23,468 nt of DNA, taken from a virus. A program made the position numbers and the translations under genes. The stretch covers positions 1 through 23,468 of the IMG/VR virus record IMGVR_UViG_3300020147_000026; one strand, given 5' to 3'. Within the stretch, counting starts at the first letter, position 1, and the number at the start of each line of letters is the position of its first letter. Shown piece by piece: positions 5,556 to 14,396 of the stretch. The notes beneath the pieces are model-generated. The model was not told the DNA's origin. It worked only from the letters and a program-made list of their open reading frames with translations, and ran no database searches.

Positions 5556-5561
5556 TTTTTT
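5517..5561 (-). promoter_or_regulatory. programmed -1 ribosomal frameshift signal (A7 slippery run plus stem-loop)
   Basis: Seven A occupy 5555-5561 in the register CCA AAA AAA GAA TAG, a good A-AAA-AAA slippery site. Six bases later a perfect 10-bp stem begins, CGGGTCTACC with GGTAGACCCG (5539-5548 with 5517-5526), around a 12-base loop. A slippery run, a 5-7 base spacer and a stable stem is the classic layout, as in bacterial dnaX. The zero-frame stop TAG lies in the spacer. A second GACCC/GGGTC pair just downstream could allow alternative pairing. A weak terminator is the other reading, but only four T follow. Confidence 0.6.
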
Positions 5562-6628
5562 GGTTTGGGTACCTTTTGAACAAAAATGCTGTTGAATACA
5601 TCAATGAATGCCTTCTTTGTTTCAGTATCAAAACGACTAAGAGTCATTTCAACGGCTTTACGTTCGTCCTTGAACATAGAGTATGCATTAACGATGTGGA
5701 TTAATCGACGAGGAGTAATATTCTCATCGATACCACCTTCTTCAAACGTTTTCCGAATAACCTTTGCCCACTTGACCAACGTTGTAGCAAAATTTAGATT
5801 ATAACACTTTTGCTCCTTCATGATATTCAGGAGGATAGACATTTCGACTTCATCATCTGGATATGGTTGTTCCAACGTAACAGCGAATCGCTCAAGAAAG
5901 GCTTCATTATGGACATTTGTACCGATGTATTGCCCATCAGAAGAACCTTTACCTTTAGTATTTGCTGTTGCGATGATGTTAAATCCTGATGTAGGATAAA
6001 TCCATTCATTCGTCAGCTTGAAGTAGTATGGTTTACCTTCAAGAATACCTTGCAAGCACAGAATTTCATTTGGGCTTGCGGCATCTAATTCATCTAGAAG
6101 AAGAATATAACCTTTCTTCATAGCAATAAGAACTGGGCCTTCAACAACATAGACGTTTCCGTCAATCAAAGTCTTCGAACCAATAAGAGATTCTTCATCA
6201 GACTTGGAGTTGAGATTAACCCGAATCATAGGCTTGTTGTGTTTAGCGCAGATTTGTTCAACAGTCGTAGACTTACCGTTTCCTGTAGGTCCAGTCACAA
6301 AAACAGGAAAGAATTTTCCAGAGGAAATAATAACATCCATTTCAGCATAAATACCAAATGGAACGAAAGTGTTGTTTGTCAGAGGAACTGACAAGTCTTT
6401 GGATTCAACAGTTTTGATGTTATTTCCACCGATAGAGATACCAACATCACTAAATTGATATACACCACGACGGATTCGATTTTGTTGAAGCCAACGAGGA
6501 AATTTCTTTCTCTCAGACTTGATATAATATTCGTTTAATTGTCGTGAAGTAATCTCATTTGTTTCTAGAATTTCTGGAAACATTGAAAGAATCTCACTAT
6601 TAATTTTTTCAATTTCTTCTTTTTTCAC
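5549..6628 (-). CDS. MoxR/CobS-type AAA+ ATPase
   Basis: A 359-residue AAA+ ATPase. Visible motifs: Walker A GPTGNGKST (residues 113-121), Walker B ILLLDELD (Asp179-Glu180), sensor 1 IATANT (Asn223) and arginine finger LERF (Arg247). The helical lid contains TPRRLIHIVNAY. MoxR-family ATPases work with VWA-domain proteins as remodelling chaperones or metal insertases. The next gene upstream encodes such a VWA protein, so the two probably act together. Annotation as cobaltochelatase CobS is common in phages, but no cobalamin gene is here. The start is GTG at 6628 with GAGG eight bases upstream. It has its own early promoter at 6664-6692. The gene ends in a frameshift signal that may add 83 residues. 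Confidence 0.88.
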   Translation of the reverse strand: MKKEEIEKINSEILSMFPEILETNEITSRQLNEYYIKSERKKFPRWLQQNRIRRGVYQFSDVGISIGGNNIKTVESKDLSVPLTNNTFVPFGIYAEMDVIISSGKFFPVFVTGPTGNGKSTTVEQICAKHNKPMIRVNLNSKSDEESLIGSKTLIDGNVYVVEGPVLIAMKKGYILLLDELDAASPNEILCLQGILEGKPYYFKLTNEWIYPTSGFNIIATANTKGKGSSDGQYIGTNVHNEAFLERFAVTLEQPYPDDEVEMSILLNIMKEQKCYNLNFATTLVKWAKVIRKTFEEGGIDENITPRRLIHIVNAYSMFKDERKAVEMTLSRFDTETKKAFIDVFNSIFVQKVPKPKKE

Positions 6629-6663
6629 GATATATCCTCTACATAATATAAAATCGAATTATC

Positions 6664-6692
6664 ATTATATACAAAATCTATATTTTTGTAAA
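6664..6692 (-). promoter_or_regulatory. early-type promoter of the MoxR gene
   Basis: The -35 TTTACA (6687-6692), 17-base spacer and perfect -10 TATAAT (6664-6669) lie between the VWA gene stop and the MoxR start. The design is the same as in the three-promoter array. Confidence 0.8.
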
Positions 6693-6695
6693 CTA

Positions 6696-8810
6696 TTATG
6701 CTATTGACTTAATAACCTCGGCCAATATCATCTTTGATGTTTTTCGTTTTTCCATAGATTTCTTAAAGTTAATTTCATTGATGTTCTCTTTGAAATTAAC
6801 TTTGAGAACATCAGTGTACATATAAATTAGTTTATCTAAGAATTTATTATTATTGGTGGTATAGTAAAGGTTCTGATTATATTCCTTCTGAGCCTTTTGT
6901 ATGTCATCACCTCCACATTCGAAGTTATTCAAAGTTCTACGAAAATCATTATCTGAAGAATTTGAATAAACATCCTGACTAAGGTAAAAAACAATATTAG
7001 TTGTCTTATTGCGGTCCCTAATCATTTGAAGGAACAAGTTTCTAACTAAATTATTATCACTCTTAAGTTCGTATGTATTTTTAGTTATTGAGTCTGTAAT
7101 TGTATTAATTACGTTTTTGCCATATTTTGAATCAAGAAGAGATGATATAGCATCAGAATCACCATCACTTAGAAGAATAAATGAAACTTTGTCAATTTGG
7201 TTTCTTTTCTTATACTCATAAATGAAGTCATTCATAGATAGTAAAGAAGAGTTCAAAGGAGTTCCTGAAAGCCTATAAGTAAGAGATGAGTTATTTCCAA
7301 CCATCTTATATGACATAAAGCAAATTCTCGTCATATCTTCAAATTGAGACTTTGTCATTCTGTTGCTAAACATAGATATATGACATACTGAATATGTAAG
7401 TAACTCAATACCGTCAGGAGTAGCTGAAACCTTTTCACTGCTAAGCTTTGAATTATGGTTCTTGTCGGTGAATGCTATTACTTCATATGGAATATTCATT
7501 CTTCGACAGAACATAGACAAGTAAACAACTTGTTTCAATACGTCGGGCATCACATGGGCCATAGAACCGGACCAATCAACCAACATAATAACGGCATGAT
7601 TTTTACCAGACTTAACAATTTCAATTTGTTTGAAGATGTTAGTTGATATCTTATGTTTATAAATCTTATTCATGCTCAATTCACCAGACTTTGATACTGC
7701 AGTCCGAGAATATCTATCAGCCGCCTTTCTCATCTCAAATTCTTTAATCATGTTGTTGACATAACTTTCAGAATCCTTAAGGAATTGCTGATATTCAGGT
7801 AATACAGATTCTGAATCTCTTAAATAGATTCCGTTACTCTTCATACCAGAAATAAATTTATCAACAGAAACAAAATTATTACCGAATATATTTCTGGTGT
7901 ATTCTGTTGAATAATTGATGGCAGTTGTATCTGAATCAATAAATTCATGTAATTTTTCATTGAATTTCTGAATTGTCAGTTTCTTAGAAATGATGTCTTC
8001 TACATCAGATTCTGAATAATAATCATCATACTTGATATTAGTAGAATACTGACTTTCATTATCACTTGTTTCTTTATCATCTGATGAAATATTAGCATGG
8101 TCATAATCGATGTCAGTGCCACCATCGAGGCTGGCGTCAGCATCCTCATCGGAGCTGGAGATTTTCTTTGGATTGGAAATTTTATCCTGGATGTGTTTCT
8201 TTTCATTATTATCCAGAATCTTTCCTAGAATGTCATTGATATTTTTGCCAAGACTAGATTTAGTCATAGCCTTTGCTTCAGCAACAAGTTCTTGACATTC
8301 ATCAAACGTAGTAGTGCTATTGATTCTATCGAATAGAGCTTGTTCTTCCGGAGAAAACGTGATACCGGACGAAATACCTACTTTAGAATAAACGTTTACT
8401 CTATCGATGAATGGTAACTTATTAAATTTCGATGGCTTGCCAAAGAATTCTTTTTGAACTAGCTCTTGATATCCAGCATGAAAGGTTGGCTTTAATCCTG
8501 GATATTTCTCTTTCATCATTCGCTCGATACGATTATCTTCGATGATGTTCAAGATTGAGAAGTCGAGGCTGCGGAAGATTCTTTCACAATCTTCCATGCT
8601 TTCAACTATTGTGTATTTTGCGTGGGCTGCTTCGTGAGCAATGAACAAAGTTTCAACGGTATCAGACATTTTCGATTTGAAAATCGGTAGAGTCATGATA
8701 CGTTTTACAATGTCGAAAGAAGCTGTTTCTGCCTGAGTTCTGATAACAACAATATCTTCCTCAGACAAAATCTTAGCTAGAATGTCTTTTGAGTTTTTAT
8801 TCTTAATCAT
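6696..8810 (-). CDS. metallopeptidase-like plus VWA domain protein (CobT-like)
   Basis: A 704-residue protein in three parts. The N-terminal part has HEAAH (His59-Glu60, His63), a zinc metallopeptidase HExxH motif, and a glutamate-rich EDNRIE at 91-96 that could supply the third ligand. The middle (about 210-275) is very acidic and low in complexity. The C-terminal part is a VWA domain with the MIDAS motif DWSGS (Asp412, Ser414, Ser416), later GTPLNSS and LLSDGDSD. This arrangement resembles CobT and putative metallopeptidase-VWA proteins that partner MoxR ATPases. The neighbouring MoxR gene fits that. The ATG at 8810 has GAGG about eight bases upstream, and an early promoter precedes it. Peptidase activity is inferred from the motif only. 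Confidence 0.85.
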   Translation of the reverse strand: MIKNKNSKDILAKILSEEDIVVIRTQAETASFDIVKRIMTLPIFKSKMSDTVETLFIAHEAAHAKYTIVESMEDCERIFRSLDFSILNIIEDNRIERMMKEKYPGLKPTFHAGYQELVQKEFFGKPSKFNKLPFIDRVNVYSKVGISSGITFSPEEQALFDRINSTTTFDECQELVAEAKAMTKSSLGKNINDILGKILDNNEKKHIQDKISNPKKISSSDEDADASLDGGTDIDYDHANISSDDKETSDNESQYSTNIKYDDYYSESDVEDIISKKLTIQKFNEKLHEFIDSDTTAINYSTEYTRNIFGNNFVSVDKFISGMKSNGIYLRDSESVLPEYQQFLKDSESYVNNMIKEFEMRKAADRYSRTAVSKSGELSMNKIYKHKISTNIFKQIEIVKSGKNHAVIMLVDWSGSMAHVMPDVLKQVVYLSMFCRRMNIPYEVIAFTDKNHNSKLSSEKVSATPDGIELLTYSVCHISMFSNRMTKSQFEDMTRICFMSYKMVGNNSSLTYRLSGTPLNSSLLSMNDFIYEYKKRNQIDKVSFILLSDGDSDAISSLLDSKYGKNVINTITDSITKNTYELKSDNNLVRNLFLQMIRDRNKTTNIVFYLSQDVYSNSSDNDFRRTLNNFECGGDDIQKAQKEYNQNLYYTTNNNKFLDKLIYMYTDVLKVNFKENINEINFKKSMEKRKTSKMILAEVIKSIA

Positions 8811-8836
8811 AATATAGTCCTCACCAATAATGATTC

Positions 8837-8865
8837 ATTATATAATTTTTCTATGTTAAAGTAAA
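8837..8865 (-). promoter_or_regulatory. early-type promoter of the VWA gene
   Basis: The -35 TTTACT within GTTTACTT (8860-8865), 17-base spacer and perfect -10 TATAAT (8837-8842). The -35 lies across the end of the 71-codon gene upstream. Confidence 0.8.
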
Positions 8866-9071
8866 CTGTCCATTATAAGTTTTCCTAATTGAGATTTAGC
8901 ATCTTCAATACAATATTTGTATGGGATTTCAGAAGAAAACGTCCTATTGTAGTTCACAAGTTTCCCATTGACCTCGATAGAAATATATAAATGCTTCATT
9001 CTTGGGTCATAGTACCCGCCTAAGGATTTTGGACCTAGACCAGGCCCGTAGCTAAAATCAATAATTCGCAA
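8856..9071 (-). CDS. small hypothetical protein after gp46
   Basis: A 71-residue protein I do not recognise. It has a glycine- and proline-rich start (SYGPGLGPKSLGGYYDP) followed by a segment (HLYISIEVNGKLVNYNR) that looks like beta strands, and a helical end. The start is TTG at 9071, directly after the gp46 stop codon, with GGAG seven bases upstream inside the gp46 end, so it is translated with gp46. It is the last gene of the gp55-gp47-gp46 operon before the promoter of the VWA gene. Confidence 0.7.
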   Translation of the reverse strand: MRIIDFSYGPGLGPKSLGGYYDPRMKHLYISIEVNGKLVNYNRTFSSEIPYKYCIEDAKSQLGKLIMDSLL

Positions 9072-10790
9072 TTAAAACTCCGTCATTGTTGAGAAGTTTC
9101 CAACCTTCTCAAACTTAATCACTCTATCAAATCTGTCAATGATATTCTCAGTATTATGAGTAATAACAAATATATTAGAATCATGCTTCATTTCATCTAG
9201 CATGTTCAGAAGAAGTTCAACGCTACCAGAGTCCAGGTTTGAATTCAGAACTTCGTCCAAGAACAGAATATTAGTGTTCACTGAATTCTTAAGCTTAGCA
9301 ATATGTCTCCAGGCAAACAGAAGAGAAATATCAATTTTTTGTTTTTCTCCTTCTGAGAAGGAAGCATAAGTAAACTCGTCTCTATATCTAGACTTGATTG
9401 TCTCATTGAACGACTCATCAAGCTCAAACTTAACAAAGAAGTCCATCAGCTCGAGATACTTGTTAATAGTCATATTCATGATTGGTAGATATTCACGAAT
9501 AATAGACGTCTTGATTCCATTATCTTTCAGTAGGGTTTGAGCAATAACTTCTAATTGTTGTTGTTCGATTAAACTAGTCTTTCTGTTCGTCAGTTCCATG
9601 CCATTCTGAGCAAGTTCTTTTTTCTTTAATTTTTCCTCTTCAATAGAATCTGTTCTATTAGCTAGTTTGTTAAGGTCTTCCTTAAGAACTCGGATATTAG
9701 AATTGATAGAATCGATTGAGCTGTTTATGGAACCGATAGCAATATTCTTAGCTTGAATCTGACGTGTAACATTGGCTATCTCATTGTTTCTCGTTTCAAG
9801 TTCAGATAACTTAGTTGATATCTTATTGGATTCTTTTGTTATCTTTGAAATGGATTCTTTAATAGACTTAGTAACTGAACTCTTATGTTCATGAGGAATA
9901 TCTTGGTCGCATGAATCGCATTTAGAATTAATATCAAAGAATTCAATTTTTTCTTGAAGAGTTGACTGAGCATTCTCTCTCTTATATAGTTCCTTACGAC
10001 ACTCCTCAATAAGTCTTGAAGTAATGTTTGAATCAGATATGGAATTCTGAAGTTCAAGCAGCTCGTTAGAAGTTACTGTCAATTTTTCTGACAACTCTAA
10101 CAAATCATTCGTCTGGCCTGATATTTTGTTATTGATATCATCTACTTGATTTTGATGAAGCTCTGTCAAGTTTTTGATGATTTTCTTCTGAGTTTCAAGA
10201 AGAGTTAGAGTCGTCTTAAGGTCTGACTCAACCTTCATCAATTCTTCTTTTGTCTGATTAGACCTATCCTTATTCAGGGTGCTCATGATAGAAAAAACAC
10301 CGATATCTAGGATATCCTCAATAACCTCTCTGCGGCCACCTGGAGACAACTGCATAAATGGTGTGAACGAAGCAGAACCAAGAATGACTACTTGAGTAAA
10401 TGTCTTATAATTAAGCTTCAGAATCTGTTGTTCAAGAATTTTTTGATAGTCTCGAACATCAGAACTCTTGTTCATCAAGTTTCCGTTTTGATAAATCTCA
10501 AAGATATTCGGTTTCATACCTCTGACGATTTTATACTTTACAGAACCTATACTGAATTCAATCTCAACAAGACATCCCTTACCATTAACTGAATTTATAA
10601 GTTGGGATTTATTGATGTTTCTATGAGCTTTACCGAATAGAGAAAAACAGATAGCATCAAGAACAGAACTTTTTGATGAACCATTCTTACCAATAATCAG
10701 ATTGGATTTTGCTTTATTAAAATCAAATTCAATGCCAGAATTCCCAACTGACATGAAGTTTTTGTATCTAATAGTTTCAAAAATTATCAT
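9072..10790 (-). CDS. 46: recombination nuclease ATPase subunit gp46 (Rad50/SbcC-like)
   Basis: The ATPase half of the gp46/gp47 complex, which resects double-strand ends and feeds recombination-dependent replication. It has 572 residues (T4: 560). Motifs are Walker A IIGKNGSSKSS (about 32-42), a long coiled-coil region from about 170 to 430, a zinc hook CDSC (Cys291, Cys294) at its tip, the ABC signature FSEGEKQKID and Walker B ILFLDEVLNSNLD. It overlaps gp47 as ATGA, giving coupled synthesis of the two subunits. Confidence 0.96.
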   Translation of the reverse strand: MIIFETIRYKNFMSVGNSGIEFDFNKAKSNLIIGKNGSSKSSVLDAICFSLFGKAHRNINKSQLINSVNGKGCLVEIEFSIGSVKYKIVRGMKPNIFEIYQNGNLMNKSSDVRDYQKILEQQILKLNYKTFTQVVILGSASFTPFMQLSPGGRREVIEDILDIGVFSIMSTLNKDRSNQTKEELMKVESDLKTTLTLLETQKKIIKNLTELHQNQVDDINNKISGQTNDLLELSEKLTVTSNELLELQNSISDSNITSRLIEECRKELYKRENAQSTLQEKIEFFDINSKCDSCDQDIPHEHKSSVTKSIKESISKITKESNKISTKLSELETRNNEIANVTRQIQAKNIAIGSINSSIDSINSNIRVLKEDLNKLANRTDSIEEEKLKKKELAQNGMELTNRKTSLIEQQQLEVIAQTLLKDNGIKTSIIREYLPIMNMTINKYLELMDFFVKFELDESFNETIKSRYRDEFTYASFSEGEKQKIDISLLFAWRHIAKLKNSVNTNILFLDEVLNSNLDSGSVELLLNMLDEMKHDSNIFVITHNTENIIDRFDRVIKFEKVGNFSTMTEF

Positions 10791-11833
10791 ACTTGTTGGT
10801 TCACTGCCTCATTGTATAAGACACGCATATATGCCTTTAAACTATCTTTGTTTGTTGTGATATCAAGATTATCGATATAATTCGCTAAAATTGTACTGGT
10901 ATCTTCTAGGTTAATATTATCATCAATTGTACCATTTTGTAAATCTGATAAATCTTCGATGATTTTAACTTCAATCGGATTTGCAGCGTAGACTTTCTGC
11001 ATGAAAATATCAAAGTTATACAAGTCAGTTTTCTTTACGATGACAAGTCGAACATACTTACCAGTAAACTGGTCGAAGTCCACATTTTCCACATTCTTCT
11101 CATCATACTCAAATCTAGAAAACATCGTATGAGGATTTCTGTAGAATGTAAGTTCTCTTGTTTCAGTATCGAATATATGATATCCCTTATCATCAGCAAA
11201 GTCTTGCCAAGTCATTTCATAAGGAGTACCAACGTAAACGATATTATCTTTTCTAGACTTAGTGTGGTAATGACCAGACATAACCAATTCATACTTTTCA
11301 AATGGTTTATTATCTATACCGTCGTTAGCTTCCTGTCCTCTATACATAGCAAAACCAGCAAACTCAAAGTGACCAACACAAAGGTCTGACTTAGAATTCT
11401 TGATGAAGTCAAATACAACTGAAGAATTTTCCTTACAAATCCAGGGGATAATATCTATTGTTGTACCACCAATATTGATTGTATCTGGTTTGGTATAAAC
11501 GAAAACGTTATTGTATTCATTCAAAACCAATTCTTGAGTAACAACCTCAAGAGATTCTCTCCAATATAAGTCGTGGTTACCAGCTAAAGTATGATATTCA
11601 AATCCTAAATCCCTTATCTTATTAAAGTGTTTATCTTTAACTTCTTTTAGGATATAATTAGCTGTATATTTTCTAATATCAAATAGGTCACCAAGTTGAA
11701 CGATATGTTTTATTCCATGTTTCTGAAATTCTGGAATATAAAACTCGTCCCAGCATTTAATGAAATAATCATTGAAAATTTTGGACGAATTTCTAGCACC
11801 CCAATGAGTATCTCCAACTATTGCTATTTTCAT
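10787..11833 (-). CDS. 47: recombination nuclease subunit gp47 (Mre11/SbcD-like)
   Basis: Metallophosphoesterase-type nuclease, 348 residues (T4: 339), partner of gp46. The metal-binding motifs are all present in order: GDTHWG (Asp8, His10), GDLFD (Asp49), GNHD (85-88), GHFEF (154-158) and GHYHTK (187-192). Its start overlaps the gp55 stop by one base (TAATG), and its stop overlaps the gp46 start, so gp55, gp47 and gp46 form one tightly coupled operon, as in other T4-like phages. Confidence 0.96.
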   Translation of the reverse strand: MKIAIVGDTHWGARNSSKIFNDYFIKCWDEFYIPEFQKHGIKHIVQLGDLFDIRKYTANYILKEVKDKHFNKIRDLGFEYHTLAGNHDLYWRESLEVVTQELVLNEYNNVFVYTKPDTINIGGTTIDIIPWICKENSSVVFDFIKNSKSDLCVGHFEFAGFAMYRGQEANDGIDNKPFEKYELVMSGHYHTKSRKDNIVYVGTPYEMTWQDFADDKGYHIFDTETRELTFYRNPHTMFSRFEYDEKNVENVDFDQFTGKYVRLVIVKKTDLYNFDIFMQKVYAANPIEVKIIEDLSDLQNGTIDDNINLEDTSTILANYIDNLDITTNKDSLKAYMRVLYNEAVNQQV

Positions 11834-12396
11834 TAAATCTTACCAATTTTCAATGAGTTATATTCTTCAAGAGGAGAAGATACATCTTCTTCCTTTTTCT
11901 TCTTTTCTTTCTTTGGAGCTGGTGTCAAATCAATATCCATGTAAGCATTATTTTTCATAAACTCAACATAACCATTGTCGAAGTTCTCGTCTGCATCGTG
12001 GTCTTGAATATCCAGAAATTCTGTTGACACCGATTGAAATAGTGCTGCTTTGATTTTTGTTTGATTTTTCTCTTGTTTAATTCTACCAATGTAGGCATTC
12101 CAGGCACATTGGGTAAAATAAGCAAAAGGATTTGTAAACTCGATATTGTACTTATCAACGTTAACTATACAGGAAAATATAGCTTCACTGACCATTTCAT
12201 CTTTGTAGGAATAATTGATGAAGTTTGGTCTATAGATAAGTCTGTTACAGATATGCATAATACATTCACAGATGTATTTGTCTATTTCCGGAGGTTCTTT
12301 TCCTTCGGCTACAGCTTTATCTATTAGTTCTTTTCTTTTTACTAATGCTTCGTAGAATGATTTATTATTGACGTAATTCTTTGATGTTCTTGCCAT
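11833..12396 (-). CDS. 55: late-transcription sigma factor gp55
   Basis: The phage sigma factor that directs host RNA polymerase to TATAAATA late promoters, with the gp45 clamp as activator. It has 187 residues (T4: 185). It matches in NYVNNKSFYEAL near the N terminus, in the region 2-like part YKDEMVSEAIFSCIVNVDKY, and in NPFAYFTQCAWNAYIGRIKQEK. After residue 160 comes a lysine-rich linker, then SSPLEEYNSLKIGKI at the C terminus, the position where T4 gp55 carries its clamp-binding tail. The ATG at 12396 has AAGG upstream and a promoter-like sequence before it. The late promoters found in this window are its expected targets. Confidence 0.95.
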   Translation of the reverse strand: MARTSKNYVNNKSFYEALVKRKELIDKAVAEGKEPPEIDKYICECIMHICNRLIYRPNFINYSYKDEMVSEAIFSCIVNVDKYNIEFTNPFAYFTQCAWNAYIGRIKQEKNQTKIKAALFQSVSTEFLDIQDHDADENFDNGYVEFMKNNAYMDIDLTPAPKKEKKKKEEDVSSPLEEYNSLKIGKI

Positions 12397-12421
12397 TTGC
12401 TACCTTATTAACTATTTAATT

Positions 12422-12451
12422 ATTATACATAATCATTCCATATAATGTACA
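12422..12451 (-). promoter_or_regulatory. promoter before gp55
   Basis: A perfect -10 TATAAT (12422-12427) and -35 TGTACA (12446-12451, within TTGTACA) with an 18-base spacer, just upstream of gp55. It would serve the gp55-gp47-gp46 operon. Confidence 0.5.
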
Positions 12452-12460
12452 ATTTATCTT

Positions 12461-12850
12461 CTATGTAACGATCTTCCGTGTACACGCGGCTAATATTCCA
12501 ATGAATTCCTGATAATCAAAATTTAGTTTTAAGTTGTATTCGTCATATAGAAATACTGAGTCAAATCTGAATCCACGAATTCTATTAAATCCTCCGTTCA
12601 ACGAAATAAATTTAATCTTGATTCCATCGACTGTTTCAATAAATCCAGAATATCTAGTAACTCTTAATATTTGCTTCCCTGTGAATGGTAAATGATTGAT
12701 TATTTTATCGAACACATAATGTATTTGTGTAAAATTAGGACATACTACACAATACGTATTACCGGAGGTACCTGTTACTACAGCATCTATGATTTTGTCA
12801 AAAATAATTTCTGTTTGTGGTCGGTCTGAAAATAGGTTCAATTGTCTCAT
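12461..12850 (-). CDS. small protein resembling a stripped-down P-loop ATPase domain
   Basis: A 129-residue protein between uvsW and gp55. I do not recognise it by name. GTSGNT near residue 27 sits where a Walker A loop would be but lacks the lysine. VVCPNFTQIHYVF follows like a motif Ia strand. RIRGFRFDSVFLYDEYN (residues 91-107) resembles a Walker B with an acidic DE pair, and LAACTRKI resembles the motif III strand. This is the order seen in terminase and helicase ATPase cores. The loss of the lysine suggests no ATP hydrolysis. A ligand- or DNA-binding remnant is the inference. No Shine-Dalgarno stands out. Confidence 0.7.
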   Translation of the reverse strand: MRQLNLFSDRPQTEIIFDKIIDAVVTGTSGNTYCVVCPNFTQIHYVFDKIINHLPFTGKQILRVTRYSGFIETVDGIKIKFISLNGGFNRIRGFRFDSVFLYDEYNLKLNFDYQEFIGILAACTRKIVT

Positions 12851-12920
12851 AAAAATTTTACTTTAATTCCAAAAATGGTTATAATGAAACTCTGTTGGTA
12901 GCACGGAGTAGATATAGGGA

Positions 12921-14396
12921 CTACTTAAAGTCAACTTCAATAATCTTGTATTCAAACTTCTCAGTAACATATATCTTTATACGTTCTACAAAATGAGATA
13001 ACGTGATATTAGGTTTCTTACCTGTAGATAATTTATCTCCTATATCATACAGGTTTGCTACAATCTTGCCATCTTTAAGTCTTAATACTCTACCTATAGA
13101 TTGCAATACTCGATATACTGATTTAGTAGGTGATGCAAATATGACATTATCAAGAGCAGGGATATTTACACCTGTTGAAGTAGTCTGAACAGAAGCAATA
13201 ATAATTGCATCTTTATGGTCATTCAATTCAATACGAATTCGCTCGCGCTCCGCAGGAGAAACAGAACCTGCAATATAAAATATAGGTCTATCAGTTTTTT
13301 CTGATATCATATCGTAAAGAGTCTTACCATGTTCTATATATTGAAACAGGATAAGTGTGTTTCCTTTGGTATTGACAGCCAAGTTAGAGATGAATTTATT
13401 TCTTCTAGTGTTGTAACAAAGATATTTTAGCTCATCTTGCCACTTAAGACCTTTGACTAATTTACATTCTTCTTTTGGATATTTCAAAAGAATGGATTTA
13501 ATCTTTAGTTTAGTGACGTATCCAGTGTCCATCAGGTTTTTTGTTGTTATTACCTGATGGATTGGACCGAACAAACCTGTTAATGTTAGTCTATCAATGT
13601 TCTTTTTATCAATAGTTCCTGACATACCAATTCTATAAGGAGCATTGACACATTTTTCAAGAATACCAGAAAGAGATTTTGCTTTATATAAATGGCACTC
13701 ATCTCCAAGAACTACTTGGAAATTCTTAAAGTATCTAGCATCGAACTTATAGATAGATTGCCAAGTTGATATCTTACATGGATGGGTATCATCCTTTGAG
13801 AAACCAGAATAAATCTTCTGAACATTCTTCTGTACATCCCAGCCGTTAATTGACGAATAATCCTCAAAGTCTGAGAACATCTGTTCAACCAAACCTGTAG
13901 TAGGAACAAGAAGAAGGATTGGTCTCTTATGGTCAAGCATCCAACGAGTTATCACGTATAACATACATGATTTACCTGATGATGTAGGACTCAAAAGAAC
14001 TAATCTTCTATCATTAATTGCTTTTATGATAGAATCTATTTGATAATCCCGGACTTCTAAAAGTTCACCTTTTGATGCGAGTTTTAGTGATTTTATGTAA
14101 CTTTTTATGATGTTTTCATCAACTTTTTCACCATCCTGGAGTGAAAAATCTGAGGTATATGGTATATCACTTTTTTCACAATAACTCACTAACAGATCGC
14201 ATAAACCGGTATATAGAGTTTTTCTATTTGGGTCATACATCCGAACTTTACCGTCCCAGATACCTGCCTTATACAAAGGCATCCATCTGGCTCCAGGAAC
14301 TTCAAACGTGAAATATTCACAGATGTCTTGTTCTAATCCGCGGTCGTCTGAATAAGCTCTAAGATATGTATTGTTTAAAAACTCTATTTTTAGCAT
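12921..14396 (-). CDS. uvsW: ATP-dependent helicase UvsW
   Basis: Superfamily 2 helicase, 491 residues (T4: about 503). It unwinds R-loops and branched recombination intermediates and helps switch replication to the recombination-dependent mode. The N-terminal ~110 residues form the small DNA-binding domain. Helicase motifs follow: Q-like RDYQ, Walker A SPTSSGKS (136-143), DECH (232-235), GMSGT, and the motif VI region QSIGRVLR. The start codon overlaps the uvsY stop by one base (TAATG), so both recombination proteins are co-translated. The gene matches the T4 uvsY-uvsW neighbourhood. Confidence 0.96.
   Translation of the reverse strand: MLKIEFLNNTYLRAYSDDRGLEQDICEYFTFEVPGARWMPLYKAGIWDGKVRMYDPNRKTLYTGLCDLLVSYCEKSDIPYTSDFSLQDGEKVDENIIKSYIKSLKLASKGELLEVRDYQIDSIIKAINDRRLVLLSPTSSGKSCMLYVITRWMLDHKRPILLLVPTTGLVEQMFSDFEDYSSINGWDVQKNVQKIYSGFSKDDTHPCKISTWQSIYKFDARYFKNFQVVLGDECHLYKAKSLSGILEKCVNAPYRIGMSGTIDKKNIDRLTLTGLFGPIHQVITTKNLMDTGYVTKLKIKSILLKYPKEECKLVKGLKWQDELKYLCYNTRRNKFISNLAVNTKGNTLILFQYIEHGKTLYDMISEKTDRPIFYIAGSVSPAERERIRIELNDHKDAIIIASVQTTSTGVNIPALDNVIFASPTKSVYRVLQSIGRVLRLKDGKIVANLYDIGDKLSTGKKPNITLSHFVERIKIYVTEKFEYKIIEVDFK

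Noticed and set aside
5549-8810. Cobalamin cobaltochelatase CobS/CobT as functional names
   Set aside because: The folds fit the wider MoxR and VWA families; nothing in the window links them to cobalamin.
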